Assembly: GCA_023376005.1 (NCBI GenBank)
Contig: CM042181.1
Location: 19,671,269 to 19,735,268, forward strand
Length of the DNA stretch: 64,000 nucleotides
Direction of reading: 5' to 3'
DNA from: Doryteuthis pealeii
Taxonomy: Eukaryota > Mollusca > Cephalopoda > Myopsida > Loliginidae
How positions within the stretch are numbered: position 1 is the first letter of the stretch; each line of letters starts with the position of its first letter. Below the pieces are notes generated by a model. It made no database searches and was not told where the DNA came from. It was given only the letters and a program-made list of their open reading frames with translations. A program made the translations under genes and the position numbers. Below, piece after piece: positions 12,104-22,839 of the stretch.

Positions 12104-12275
12104 ATATAAGAGTAAGGCACAGATTGGTATTCTGTGTTAAAAATTATTTATTTTTAAAGAAGAAGACCGCTTTTATTAAAAGGTCGAAACAGATCTGTCA
12201 GCAAACTAATAACATCATTTGTTTTTTCTAAAAATTTTCAATTCATACTGTCGGATTCACTTCCATTACTTCATA
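12074..12275 (+). mobile_element. Decayed hammerhead element fragment
   Basis: Contains GAAGA, a GACC..GGTC hairpin and CGAAACAGATCTGTCAGC, a hammerhead second half with an ACAG..CUGU stem III. The leading CU of the first core box is lost. The right end carries TGTCGGATTCACTTCC next to a short TA tract, the end motif shared with several other elements. Confidence 0.55.
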
Positions 12276-12281
12276 TATATA

Positions 12282-12540
12282 AGTAAGTAAGTTAAAGTCG
12301 ACGGGGCGGCCTAAAGTCGGTATCAGCCAGTCAGCGAGGGAGTCTCTATCCCTTTTCAATAGTGCTAGACCAAGGATATTGTTTTAGCATCTAGGTGGAC
12401 GCCCACACCTACCATCAGCTCCTTACTTTACCGCACATATCCATGTGCTACTCATATGCTGAGTGGCGAGGACCGGTATCGAACTAGGAACCTTGTGGTT
12501 TCTAGCCGAACGCCTTACTGACTGAGCTAACCCGGCCATT
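12282..12540 (-). mobile_element. tRNA-derived SINE, family 1
   Basis: Reverse copy with tail AAGTAAGTAAGTTAAAGTC at the left and head ...GACTGAGCTAACCCGGCC at the right. TA repeats follow directly. Confidence 0.88.
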
Positions 12541-12553
12541 CTATATATATATA

Positions 12554-12598
<45 letters not shown>

Positions 12599-12987
12599 TG
12601 TATGCATGTATGTATGTATGTGTATATGTCTGCATGTGTGTGTGTGTGTGTGTCTTAAGCATATTTTGTTAAAAATCATGACAGTTTTTTAACAGTTTTT
12701 TAACAGTTTTTTTTATTAATCTTTTCTTGTGATCTTTAAAGATTTAACTTTTGTTCAATTCTATATGAAAAATATCCAAAATTTCTCCTCAAGCAATTTT
12801 CACCATTATTCTGTAAATCAAAGATAAAAAATTCTAAAAATTAATAAAAAGCACTTGGCAGGGGGGGGGGGGTGCTGTATTGGTGTGGGGGTCAATGGGA
12901 GAGAAAATCTGAAAATCAAAATGTCTTAGATTCTATCTTAGATTAACTTTTAAGAACAAAATAACTAGATTCAGTTTTATATACATA

Positions 12988-13886
12988 CTAGCAGCATCTA
13001 CCCAGCATTGGCTGGGTAGAGGGGGATTTTGGAAGTTAGTCCCGCAGATCCATTATTACTGAATCGTAGTTGAATCCTTGTGGATGCCCCATTTAAATTC
13101 CTATGTAATAAAATAGAACTTGCTGTTACATAATTATTAGATACCTAATATTTATGACAATAGTGTAGAAACATAATGGCGATTAGTGCAGCTGATGGCC
13201 TTGAGAGTGAGTGACGGCGCTTGACTCACTCTCACCTTGCCTTCCGGGGATAAATCGTGAGAACCGGAAGGCATAGAAGACCCTGTCTTCCGTTTAAGGA
13301 TAGAAGTAACTCAGTCAGTTAGAAGTTAGAAGCCGAGCTCGTAGGATGTAAGTCTCACTGTGCAGATGTCTGGTTGGGGATTGAAAATAAAGTAATATCA
13401 AAGTAAATGAAGTCTTGTGTTTATTACTAAAACTAACAATGACACAGGGCTTCTGATAAGGAGAAATCCCTAACAGAAACCAGACCCGAAGTCCCCAAGA
13501 AAGTCCAGACCTAGAAGATCCGACCAAAATAGACGATCAGAATAGCAAAGCGGCCAGAAGAATAGATGTCCAAGATATAGAAGCAAGTAAGAAGTAAAGA
13601 AGTAAGAAAGGGTAATACAACATTTGTGCCGATCCAGCCACTCGAAAGAAAAATTAATGTCTACTATTTACAACATTTCAAATACAAAAAAAAATTCCAT
13701 GCAGTTATCATTTAGATTTTATTTTTTAATTATCTTCATGAATATAAATCAAATATTCATTATTTATGCTCAAAAACTGAGCCCTGGTGATATTTAATGT
13801 ATTATATTTATTTTGTCGTTAATTGTTTCATTTTCGAAGTTTCTCCGGACATACAGATTCACATAATGCCCTTATATATGTATAGA
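12988..13886 (-). mobile_element. Non-autonomous Helitron, family A, interrupted by an LTR
   Basis: On the minus strand the 5' end is TCTATACATATATAAGGGC and the 3' end is a hairpin (CTACCCAGC/GCTGGGTAG) followed by a short spacer and CTAG, inserted between A and T as Helitrons do. The body aligns with 19521-19957 in opposite orientation. A ~500-bp LTR-like unit (13124-13622) interrupts it. No Rep/helicase coding is present. Confidence 0.8.
13124..13622 (+). mobile_element. Solo LTR-like unit, family 2
   Basis: Begins TGTTACATAATTATTAG and ends GGGTAATACAACA, giving the TG...CA ends of an LTR, with an AATAAAG signal ~220 bp before the end. Copies are at 23603-24066 and, truncated, at 6822-7202. 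It interrupts a Helitron, so it inserted later. I could not see a clean target-site duplication, and no internal retrotransposon sequence is attached. Confidence 0.65.
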
Positions 13887-13904
13887 TAAATATATTTACT
13901 ATAT

Positions 13905-14600
13905 ATTACGGTGCAGAAGCCTGGACGCTATACAAAGCAGATGCCCATAGACTACATGTCTTCTACACGCGTCACTTGTGCAGCATATTAAATATCAGGT
14001 GGTGGAAACATGTTTTAAACAGAACCATCCTGAAGAGAACTGGACTCCCTGGCATGCATCAAATACTTGTCCAACGCAACCCGAGATGGCTGGTCACTTA
14101 AACAGACTTGGGGATGACAGACTACCAAAGCAGATTCTATATTCTCAACTGAGAGAGAGATTATGTAGGATCAGTAGACCAAAGCTCAGGTACAAAAGAC
14201 AACATCAAAATAACCTGAAGAACTTGAAAATCCCCATAGGCAGTTGGCAAGATGCAACCAGAGATGAATAAATAGGACCATCCTGAAGAGAACTGGGCTC
14301 TCTGGCAGACATCAAATACTTGTCCAACGCAACCTGAGATGGGCTGGCCACTTAAACAGACTTAGGGATGACAGACTACCAAAGCAGATTATGTATTCTA
14401 ACTGAGAGAGGGATCACGTAGAATCGGTAGAGCAAAGCTCAGGTACAAAGACAACATCAAAAGAAACCTGAAGGAATTGAATATCCCCATAGGCAATTGG
14501 CAAGACGCACCAGAGACGATTAAATTGGAGGAAATGATTCGCGTGGTTGCATCATCGGATACAATGGACAGCAAGTAGTAGTAGTAGTAGTAGTAGATAT
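13905..14600 (+). pseudogene. LINE reverse-transcriptase C-terminal region, degenerate
   Basis: The conceptual translation opens with YGAEAWTLYKAD and continues with RHLCSILNIRWW, RNPRWAGHLNRL, DDRLPKQILYSQL and RPKLRYK. This is the familiar region after the reverse-transcriptase domain of non-LTR retrotransposons (YGCETWTL..., RWxGHVxRM, RLPKQLLYGEL type motifs). Frameshifts and a stop break it. About 260 bp (from AACAGAACCATCCTGAAG) is tandemly duplicated from 14272, so the C-terminus is present twice. It ends in a (TAG)n run, a plausible 3' simple tail. It cannot make a working enzyme. Confidence 0.85.
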
Positions 14601-14603
14601 ATT

Positions 14604-14646
14604 TACTCAATCGGTAGAGCATTGCCTAGGAATCGCAAGGTTCCTG
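14604..14646 (+). mobile_element. Short SINE head fragment
   Basis: ACTCAATCGGTAGAGCATT and AAGGTTCCT match the A-box region and the start of the B-box region of SINE family 1. It is caught between the LINE tail and a mariner fragment. Confidence 0.5.
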
Positions 14647-14835
14647 ATATTTTCCTTTCCCAAGCACAAGGGTTCATCAAGGGAACCTATTTTGAGGATG
14701 TGCACAACATCAAAACGGCCATGATGACAGAGCTACGGAGAATCCCAGAAGAATCCTTCCAGCATGCAAGCACGGAGAAGGATGGAAAAGTGCATTAGAC
14801 TCCAGGGGATTTCTTTGAAGGGGATAACTTGTAGT
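14646..14835 (+). pseudogene. Mariner transposase 3' fragment (family 1)
   Basis: Translation gives GFIKGTYFEDVHNIKTAM, TELRRIPEESFQ and KDGKVH-stop, matching the end of mariner transposases after the third catalytic Asp (family pattern LKGxxKGxxFEDVxxIK..). The upstream part is frameshifted and the catalytic region is absent. Copies on the opposite strand lie at 24609-25240. Confidence 0.85.
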
Positions 14836-14879
14836 TTGTTTGAGTTTGAGTTTGAGTTTTGTTTAATGGCATATCAACC

Positions 14880-15062
14880 TTTGCGTTTCTGTCTCTCAAA
14901 CCTCTTTCATGGGGCCTGAAGAGAGGCAAACATTATTCCAGTGATGTGGAAGTGAAATCTGTAGTCAAGAGTGGCTCAAAGAACATCAACATAATTTCAC
15001 ACTCTCATTTGAAGTGGAACATTGCTATTGAGAGAAACGGTGACTATGTGGAGAAGTAGGGA
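14880..15062 (+). pseudogene. Mariner transposase 3' fragment (family 2)
   Basis: Residues KRGKHYSSDVEVKS and, after a frameshift, ERNGDYVEK-stop match the C-terminus of mariner transposases (GKHYSSDxEVKxAV ... GDYVEK). The catalytic domain is missing and the upstream boundary is another repeat. Confidence 0.8.
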
Positions 15063-15512
15063 TGTGATCCACAGAGGACCAGCTTCATTTTGATGTATGA
15101 TACATGTTCCTGTGTTGGTAATTATACCTGTCCTAAACAAAATGGCATTACTTTTTTTACTCACCTATGGAGAAGTAGGGATGTGATTCATAGAGGACCA
15201 GCTTCATTTTGATGTATGATACATGTTCCTGTGTTGGTAATTATACCTGTCCTAAACAAAATGGCATTACTTTTTTACTCACCTATGTGGAGAAGTAGGG
15301 ATGTGATCCACAGAGGACCAGCTTCATTTTTATGTATGATACATGTTCCTGTGTTGGTAATTATACCTTCCTAAACAAAATGGCATTACTTTTTTACTCA
15401 CCTATGTGGAGAAGTAGGGATGTGATCCACAGAGGACCAGCTTCATTTTTATGTATGATACATGTTCATGTGTGTAATTATACCTGTCCTAAACAAAATG
15501 GCATTACTTTCT
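15047..15512 (+). repeat. ~118-bp tandem repeat of a mariner 3' end, four units
   Basis: Each unit runs from GTGGAGAAGTAGGGATGTGA through GAGGACCAGCTTCATTTT and ATACATGTTCCTGTG to AAATGGCATTACTTTTTTAC. The unit begins with the last codons of the mariner fragment and ends with an ITR-like segment, so the transposon 3' end itself has been amplified in tandem. Confidence 0.8.
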
Positions 15513-15514
15513 AC

Positions 15515-15801
15515 ACACACGCGTAGAAATATAAAGGGGTAAGACAAGACAAAGAGAGAGAATAAGAGAGAAGGAATGGAAGATAGAGATGTAAGAGAGG
15601 TGGGATAAAAAGTGACAGAATGAGAAAGAGAGGGGAGAGGCAACAGAAAAATAGGAATAGATAGAAATATAAAAGAGTGATACAAAAGAGAGAAGGAAAG
15701 AAGAAAGAGAGAGAGAGAGGAAGTAGTGTAGAGAGAGAGAGATAAAGAGAGTGAAGTATAGAAAGTGATAGAATGAAGGAAAGTGAGAGTGTGTCAGAGA
15801 G

Positions 15802-15855
<54 letters not shown>

Positions 15856-16051
15856 GAGTGAAGTATAGAAAGTGATGAAAGAACGAAAGGTGAGTGTGTC
15901 AGATAGATAGATAGAGAGAGACAGAGAGAGACAGAGAGAGACAGAGAGAAAGACAGACAGAGAAATGAGAGAAGTAATATCGAGAGATAGAGATATAAAG
16001 AGAGTGAAGTATAAATAGCAATTGAATGAAGGAAAGGTGAGAGTGTGTCAG

Positions 16052-16082
<31 letters not shown>

Positions 16083-16150
16083 TGAAAGAAAAGGAGAGAG
16101 AGAGAAAGAGATGGAGAGAGAGAGAGAGAGAGAGGGAAGAGTAGACATAA
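15515..16150. repeat. GA-rich repeat with embedded ~190-bp units
   Basis: GAGAGA runs alternate with blocks such as GAAGTATAGAAAGTGAT and GAAAGGTGAGAGTGTGTC. The same blocks occur in reverse complement at 44400-45240, so both loci derive from one higher-order repeat. Confidence 0.85.
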
Positions 16151-16274
16151 ATAGAGAGAGTGTGAGATGATAAGAGATAGTTTGAATTGATAGACGAAGA
16201 ACAGTGAAAGTGTAAGAACAATCTTGAGGGGAGTAAAGGGATAGCCAGTAACAAGAGAGAATATCTAACCCTTA

Positions 16275-16705
16275 TTATACTACGATTTTTTTTCTTTTCC
16301 CATTCGACTGCCGCTCCCCCATCCCTTTTCGTCCGAATGGGAATAATTTGCTTGATCCTTCCTGGATTACAATCTTAGATCCCCCATTTAATTTGACAGA
16401 GGTGAGTCTGTCGCGATAAAATTCCTGCAGGTCTTGTCTCCAGAATAACCACACCATTCCACTCATTAGCAATTTGATTGCATAGATTCTGATTTTTACG
16501 ACCCACACCAACGACGGAATCGGTAGTTTCTCAGACTCGAAAGTCAAGTGTAATGTTAGGTAATTAAGGTCTTGAAATGAACTTNGTCGCCCCCAGCTGC
16601 GTTTCAAGGTTGTCTGCAAGAACGATCTCAGGCGCTTTGGCATTGCTCCTTCAAGCTGGGAAAATTTGGCTCAGGACCGCCCTCGGTAGTAGTCTTATAC
16701 ATGTA
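16275..16705 (-). pseudogene. Unrecognised degenerate open region with shared 3' repeat
   Basis: The minus strand is open for ~120 codons with an ambiguous base at 16585. Visible features are a hydrophobic stretch near IKLLMSGMVWLFW and a basic C-terminus. The right-hand ~100 bp is the dispersed repeat also at 11400-11520. I do not recognise a family. A retrotransposon remnant is plausible, a host gene unlikely. Confidence 0.3.
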
Positions 16706-16937
16706 AGCAAGGATTTATTTTCCTCACCAGACCATTCCTCGCCATCACATTCATCCCCAATTGATTTTTGATTTTCTATGACTCGTTAACACATTGCAAT
16801 TCATAAATAAATTTTTAACAATTTCAAATATGTAAAAACAAAGATCAAGAAAAAAAAGACTAAGAGACAACAACTGCTGAATGCAATGAACTAAAATTTG
16901 ACACCCACATATACCCCCACCCCAGGGGATGAACTAG

Positions 16938-16947
16938 GTGTGTTGAA

Positions 16948-16995
<48 letters not shown>
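16938..16995. repeat. (GA)n microsatellite
   Basis: Simple GAGAGA run. Flanking blocks ACCATTCCTCGSCATMMCATT occur on both sides (about 16731 and 17050), indicating a local duplication. Confidence 0.85.
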
Positions 16996-16997
<2 letters not shown>

Positions 16998-17746
16998 AAC
17001 AGACAGATAGATTTTAGCTTGTATCTGATAAATAAAATTATCATCACATACCATTCCTCGGCATACCATTTACCCAAGTGATTTTTGATTTTCTATGTCT
17101 CGTTAACCATCAACATAAATGAATTTTTAAATTTTCAAATATGTTAAAAACAAAAAAAAAAAGAAGAATTTTGTGGAGGAATTTTTTTTGCAGAAAAATA
17201 TTTTTTGAAAATATTTTCTATGTTTGCATTTTTAGACTTTTTTTGTTTTGTTTGTTTTGTTTGTTGTTTGGTTCCGTCGAAGCAGCTGCGGATTTGATGT
17301 AAGCAAAAATCCCGACTGACGACAAACGATTTGAAAATGCAAACATATTTATAAATCATTTTATGATTTCATCTAAATTACAAAATGCATTTTGAAAATA
17401 TTTTCTGTTTTTTTTTTTTTTTTCTTTTTTAAATTTAAAATCCTTTTAAGATTAAATAAATCAAAATACAGAAATTATTTTTCAAAAATTTCATTTTTAA
17501 TTATCTCCAAGTTTTAAAAGCAAAAACCTAAATGTATGTTATTAAACTTCTGTTCTAATTTAGTCAATTCAGCTGTGTCTGGCACAAGGCTGTGAGTGAT
17601 GAGCACCCAGTTTAATATATACTCATTATATATATATATATATATTATATATATATATTGGTTTAGTGGTTGGTTTTGAAGGCTATCACAATGCAGTGTA
17701 AAGAAAAATAAGGTAACTATGGTGTTGTTTGTTAACCTGTGATTTA

Positions 17747-17787
17747 TTCTTAATTTAATATTTCGAGATAAAATCTCTTCAGAAGAA
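17747..17787 (-). ncRNA. Hammerhead-like ribozyme motif with poor stem II
   Basis: Minus-strand stem I pairs UUCUU with AAGAA (5 bp). The core boxes CUGAAGA and GAAA are present, and stem III is AU...AU with U at the cleavage position. Stem II (GAUUUUAUCUC) pairs only G-A-U with A-U-C and leaves two bases bulged. I therefore treat it as a real but probably impaired relative. Confidence 0.55.
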
Positions 17788-18054
17788 GAACACTGGAACT
17801 GAAGTCGTTGTCGTCTTGTTATGGCATTTTTAGTTAAATGAATTTTTTGTTTTTTGAAAATGTTCAGATGGTATTTTTTATAACTGTATTCTCGTGTTGT
17901 ATGTTTACGTAAATGCGCTTTTTGTTTGTATGTGTGCGTATGTTATCATGCGCGTGTGCCATGAAAATGCATGTAGACTGTGACGTTATGACTGTATCCA
18001 TGCTGCGTATGTGCGTATGAAGAGCATATTTGTGTTTGGTGTTGGATGTAATAT

Positions 18055-18067
18055 ACTTATTTATTTC

Positions 18068-18098
<31 letters not shown>

Positions 18099-18160
18099 TA
18101 TTTGTTTATTTACTTATTTATATTAATTTAATTTAATTTATTTTTTAAATTCTTTCATAT
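18055..18160. repeat. (ATT)n / ATTT-rich repeat
   Basis: TTATTATTATT run followed by degenerate TTTATTTA units. Confidence 0.85.
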
Positions 18161-18239
18161 TTACTTATATATACGATGGTTGCTAGGAAACGCTTTCAGT
18201 TGTCTTATTTTGGTGGGCACTGCTTAAATGGGGCTGGTA

Positions 18240-18350
18240 TCTTATTATAATGGAGAATCTGTGTTTGTATGTCTGTCTGAAACTGAAACTATATCACTAC
18301 ACAAGTCATTATTCCCTTTGTTATTTACGTCACATTCTCCATAATTTTAT
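18240..18350 (+). mobile_element. Helitron 5' end fragment, family B
   Basis: TCTTATTATAATGGAGAAT followed by CTGTGTTTGTATGTCTGTC equals the 5' terminus of the family B Helitrons at 40882, 48791 and 50476 (minus strand there). It starts with TC after an A, as Helitrons do. The matching hairpin-CTAG 3' end is not seen before the tandem repeat begins. Confidence 0.65.
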
Positions 18351-18354
18351 TTTT

Positions 18355-18960
18355 TATTTTACAGCATGTCAACCCTTGTTGGGTTATTTTATGCTGAAGA
18401 CGTTTTGTTTGATTCATTCTCGATGGGTATTCAGATTTTTGGTTAGTTGGTTGGATTTTACGGCATGTCAACCCTTGTTGGGTTATTTTATGCTGAAGAC
18501 ATTTTGTTTTATTCATTCTTGGTGGCTGGTTGGATTTTAAGGCATGTCAACCCTTGTTGGGTTATTTTATGCCGAAGACATTTGGTTTGATTCATTCTCG
18601 ATGGGTATTCAAATTTTTGGTTAGTTGGTTGGATTTTATGGCATGTCAACCCTTGTTGGGTTATTTTATGCCAAAGACATTTTGTTTTATTCATTCTTGG
18701 TGTTGGTTGGATTTTATGGCATGTCAACCTTGTTGGGTTATTTTATGCCAAAGACATTTTGTTTTATTCATTCTTGGTGGCTGGTTGGATTTTACGGCAT
18801 GTCAACCCTTGTTGGGTTATTTTATACTGAAGACATTTTGTTTGATTCATTCTCGATGGGTATTCAAATTTTTGGTTAGTTGGTTGGATTTTATGGCATG
18901 TCAACCCTTGTTGGGTTATTTTATGCTGAAAATGTTTTGTTTTATTCCTTTTTGATGGGT
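18355..18960 (+). repeat. Tandem array of alternating 99- and 79-bp units, seven copies
   Basis: GGCATGTCAACCC recurs at about 18363, 18462, 18541, 18640, 18718, 18797 and 18896. The longer units carry an extra ~20 bp around TTTTTGGTTAGTTGG. Units share ATTTTATGGCATGTCAAC with the dispersed GATATGCC repeat, so this is tandem amplification of its end. Confidence 0.9.
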
Positions 18961-19054
18961 ATTTAATTTTTTTAAAACCTGTTTTTTTCTCTGCGTACAA
19001 ATATTTTTTGATAATTTTTTTTTTAAACACATTATTTTAAAACTCATTTTTTTC

Positions 19055-19395
19055 TATTTAACCCATAGATAGGACCCTAACATGTACTACCAATCTGGTT
19101 CATAGTGAAACTGGGAGCAATGGTGATGAAGGGGTACTCCACATTCCCCAGAGCTCCAGAACTGGAACCTCACTATCAGATAAAGTCATGCCCAGGACAC
19201 TAAGACCCACAGCCATCACCTTGTAGCACATATATGATAAAATGAGTTAAAGGTTGCCATGAGGACAATCATATAGGTGCTAGGGCTTGACATAGCTCAA
19301 GTAAGGGACAAAGTGGAGTGTTGCATGTCATGGACTGCTCAGTTACCAGGATTCCATCCTTAAGCATCATGGGTCCCCAGCCGACAGGACTGGTA
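19055..19395 (-). repeat. GATATGCC-family dispersed repeat, internal part
   Basis: Reverse-strand match to 57550-57930: TTTAACCCATAGATAGGAC, GGAGCAATGGTGATGAAGG, GTGCTAGGGCTTGAC and CTTAAGCATCATGGG. Confidence 0.7.
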
Positions 19396-19520
19396 ATCAG
19401 AGAAGAATTACACTTATTTTAATCATATTTTAACAAAATTAAATAAGAACACATATAAAAAAAATACATATATAAAATAATGATGATAAAGATAAGAAGA
19501 AGAATTAAAAAAAAGGAAAA

Positions 19521-19957
19521 TCTATTCATATATAAAGGGCAGTTGTGTGTATGTATGTCCAGATGAAATCTATACCTATATGAAAGGCAGTTGTGTGTAT
19601 ATGTATGTCCAGAGGAAACTTAAAAATAAAACAATAAACGACAAAGTATATATATATACACATTAAATATCACCAGGACTTGGTTTTTGAGCAAAAATAA
19701 TGAAGGTTTGATTTATATTCGTGAAGATAATTAAAAGATGAAATTTAAATGATAACAGCATGGATTTTTTTTTCATTTAATATTTTAGATTGTAGACATT
19801 AATATTTCTTTTCAGAGTAGCTGGATCAATGCAAGGTCTTTTTTTTTATATAGGGATTTAAATGGGGCATTCAACTCACAATTCAATACTAATGGATCTG
19901 TAGGACTTACTAAAAAAAAAAACCTCTACCCTGGCGACGCCAGGTAGCCGCTGCTAG
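19521..19957 (+). mobile_element. Non-autonomous Helitron, family A (437 bp)
   Basis: The 5' end TCTATTCATATATAAAGGGC follows an A. The 3' end has the hairpin TACCCTGGCGACGCCAGGTA, spacer GCCGCTG and CTAG before T. This is the classical Helitron structure: 5' TC, 3' hairpin plus CTRR, insertion into AT with no TSD. The interior (ATCACCAGGACTTGG, GATAATTAAAAGATGAAAT) aligns with the minus-strand copy at 12988-13886. It codes for nothing. Confidence 0.85.
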
Positions 19958-19959
19958 TA

Positions 19960-20435
19960 TAATATAAATGCATTGCTAATAATTTTGAAAATCAGGACGA
20001 AAGGGATTGTCAGTGGTCAGGAATTAATGCAAACATTACTGATAGAAAATAGCTTTTTTGTATAATGTAAATGCATTGCTAATGATTTTACTATAGAAAT
20101 GCATTGCTGATGATTTTACTATAGAAATGCATTCAAAATCAGGAAGAAAGGGATTGTCAGTGGTCAGGAATTAATGCAAGCATTACTGATAGAAAATAGC
20201 TTTTTTGTATAATGTAAATGCATTGCTAATGATTTTACTATAGAAATGCATTGAAAATCAGAAAGAAAGGGATTGTCAGTGGTCAGGAATTAATGCAAGC
20301 ATTACTGATAGAAAATAGCTTTTTTGTATAATGTAAATGCATTGCTAATGATTTTACTATAGAAATGCATTGAAAATCAGGAAGAAAGGGATTGTCAGTG
20401 GTCAGGAATAAATGCAAATATTACTAACAGAATTG
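19960..20435 (+). repeat. ~117-bp tandem repeat, four units
   Basis: Units contain TAAATGCATTGCTAATGATT, GGAAGAAAGGGATTGTCAGT and GGTCAGGAATTAATGCAA, with CTGATAGAAAATAGC. They start immediately after the Helitron 3' end. Homogeneous copies suggest recent amplification. Confidence 0.88.
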
Positions 20436-20689
20436 TTGGTGTTTTTCTAAATGAATTAAACTTTTATCTTCACTGATAAGACAAAGCAGTTTTTATAACG
20501 TTAAAAAAAGTTTTCGTTTTTCGTTGCTCGGGGAAACAGAAATGTCTGTTTATTTTTGTCCATTTCGTTTATGAATTGTTCGGATTATTCTTTGAGAGTT
20601 CTTGTTGCTATGGTAACCATGCAAATGTACTCTTCTGACCATTTCTAGGCGTGAGAAAATGCATTACCAAACACCAGAGAAAAACATCT

Positions 20690-21360
20690 CAAAGAAGCAA
20701 GGAAAAGTTTAATAACTCCCCACCCTCGACAAACAAAGATATCTGACTTATTTTAGTTTCTAAAGTTTTTTTGGTTGGAGGGGAAGAAGATGGAAAATTC
20801 TAAGAATACTCTCAAGATTTTTATCTGGCAATGAATGCAATAGAGAATGGGCTGGCCAAAAGATTGGTTTACAAGAATCTTGCGTCTGTCCCCTTCAAAA
20901 ACTTAGTCCAGACTCTTCACATTATCATTATCTTCGCACTTGTGACTCAGAAGCTAAGATCATTGACTTCCACGTATTACTCACACATCTCCCTATTCTG
21001 GTTCTTTCAATTTCCACACAGGCATCACGCATCACCCACCGCTGATGTCATACCTGACTCTCATTATATTACACTCTGACCTGGAGTGGTAGTACCTGTT
21101 AGGGTCCCATTTAAAAATCTCCAAGAAGCAAGGAAAAGTTTAATAACTCCCCACCCTCGACAAACAAAGATATCTTATTTATTTTAGTTTCTAAAGTTTT
21201 TTGGTTGGAGGGGAAGAAGATGGAAAATCGAAGAAAATTCTCAAGATTTTTATCTGGCAATGAATGCACAGTGAAGAATAGAGAATGGGCTGGCCAAAAG
21301 ATTGGTTTACAAGCATCTTGCGTCTGTCCCCTTCAAACACTTAGTCCAGACTCTTTCCAT
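20690..21360 (+). repeat. Duplicated ~240-bp segment
   Basis: AAGAAGCAAGGAAAAGTTTA through CCTTCAAAMACTTAGTCCAG occurs twice, near 20690-20925 and 21120-21355. A fragment of the GATATGCC repeat (GACCTGGAGTGGTAGTACC) lies between the copies. No convincing gene. Confidence 0.75.
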
Positions 21361-21380
21361 TATCATTATATATATATATA

Positions 21381-21491
21381 TCATTTGGTAAATCACCAGG
21401 TTAGTGGTTATTAAGATAATTCTAAGGTGCACCTTTTTAGTCCACCTTAGAATTATCCTAACAACCTCTAAACTTGTGATTTACCAAATGA
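21381..21491. repeat. Palindromic hairpin, ~49-bp arms
   Basis: TCATTTGGTAAATCAC...TAATTCTAAGGTG is mirrored by CACCTTAGAATTA...GTGATTTACCAAATGA with a ~13-bp loop. Both ends abut TA tracts. Confidence 0.85.
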
Positions 21492-21511
21492 TGTATATAT
21501 ATATATATATG

Positions 21512-21830
21512 GGAGGTTAATCCGACAATATGTGGAGAAAGGTAGACAAACACGGGATGTTATGGAAACTGGATGTTTATTATCGACGATGCAACGTTTC
21601 GGTCTATTAGACCTTCTTCAGGACTTGGATATAGTTCTTGCTTCAATGATGGACATTCTCAAAATGGTGAAACAGGAGGTCGTCAGTAGGGGCAGGGGTG
21701 GTTGGGGGTGGGTAGTGTATTTTCTTCTCTCTAGATGGGGAGTGTTAGAATGGTGAATGGTGATGGTAAGGCAGGTGTTAGTCCAGAATGTTGGATTGTA
21801 ACGATTGGTCAAGATAAATGTATATACACA
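21512..21830 (-). mobile_element. Hammerhead element fragment
   Basis: Contains the ribozyme at 21582-21624. The left end carries TAATCCGACAATATGTGGAG, the reverse form of the shared GTCGGATT end motif. A second partial copy without the ribozyme is at 42264-42360 (CCGACAGTATGTGGAGAAAG, ACACGGGATGTTGTAG). Confidence 0.6.
21582..21624 (-). ncRNA. Hammerhead ribozyme motif
   Basis: Minus strand: core box CUGAAGA, one unpaired A, stem II GGUCU/AGACC, then GAAA, then stem III ACG/CGU with C at the cleavage position. Stem I proximal pairs are C-G, U-A and G-U only, but GAACU and AGUUU further out could form a distal stem I. The extra A between core and stem II is non-canonical, so activity is uncertain. 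Confidence 0.65.
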
Positions 21831-22239
21831 CACACACATACACATATACATTTGGGGATGTTCTTTTTTTATAATATATATATATATATTTTAATACAAT
21901 GCATCTTTGCTTACCATTACTTTCATTCTTACTTTTATCTCTTTAAATTTTTTATTTTTTTTATATAATTAACTATATTTAACTACCCAAAACTTCTATT
22001 ATCGTAACATACACAACCTGTATTTTTTTAAATACTCTCAAACCAAATTAAACTAGTTATTAAATAATTTTAAATTTTCACCTTTTAACTATTAATATGA
22101 CCCATAACATATCTTTTATTAAATAATAATTGAAAAAATAATTCCCATAAATTAATCCAAATTTTTAATTCAATAATCAAAAACCGTTCCTGATCTACGA
22201 AAATATAAACAAGCGTTCCTCTACTAAATTTAAGTCCCA

Positions 22240-22470
22240 TTCCAACGGGCATGTTTATAACACCTAAGATTAATCGTAAACTCGATTAATTTAAAAGTAA
22301 CCCTGAAGAATCTATCGATGAAACTCGAGTAGGTTACTCATTTCCATTCTTAAATAAATTTATGCTCTACATTGTATTGAGCGCTTTGTATTTGTTTTTT
22401 CTCAACCTTAACCTCTGGATATTGTGCGCTTCCAACGATCGTTCTTATACCCACCGGTAAGTTAATACTT
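22240..22470 (+). mobile_element. Hammerhead element with inverted outer segment
   Basis: TTCCAACGGGCATGT, an ACTCGATTAAT block and the ribozyme match 37960-38095. The outer block containing GCGCTTCCAACGAT and ACCCACCGGTAAG is inverted relative to the copy at 37890-37945, so this copy is rearranged into a partial foldback. A TA tract follows at 22473. Confidence 0.7.
22296..22338 (+). ncRNA. Hammerhead ribozyme, 7-bp stem I
   Basis: Stem I pairs AGUAACC with GGUUACU without mismatch. Core box CUGAAGA. Stem II AUC/GAU with loop UAUC. GAAA. Stem III AC/GU around UCGA, then A at position 17 before cleavage after 22331. All invariant hammerhead positions are present. The copy at 38025-38065 keeps stem I and stem II pairing. 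Confidence 0.88.
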
Positions 22471-22528
<58 letters not shown>

Positions 22529-22839
22529 GAACAAGTCATTGTGTCTCAATTACGCATTGGTCACACAAGGCTAACGCACTCCTATATGTGTATTTACATT
22601 TATACTTTTTAGTAATTTAGTAATTTAACAATGTGTTTTTGCTGCCAGAATTGTAGATTCAGTAGAGTCACTTAGAAGAACGAGTATGATGTTGGAAGAC
22701 CCAAAACTTATGATGAGGTGACCCTGCGTACTCTTTGGGTGTATGATTATGAATGCATTATATTGACCTGGTCATTTTAAGCTTAAAATGTGTGGGCACC
22801 CCTAGTCTAGGTGTAACGTGATTATGAAGGTCCACCAGA

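Noticed and set aside
15504..16254. Ser/Leu-rich frames on the minus strand
   Set aside because: Translation of GA/CT repeats. The same applies at 10430-11165 and 44400-45240.
20100..20150. CTGATGA followed by GAAATGCATTC in one satellite unit
   Set aside because: Sister units read CTAATGA and no stem II forms; chance match.
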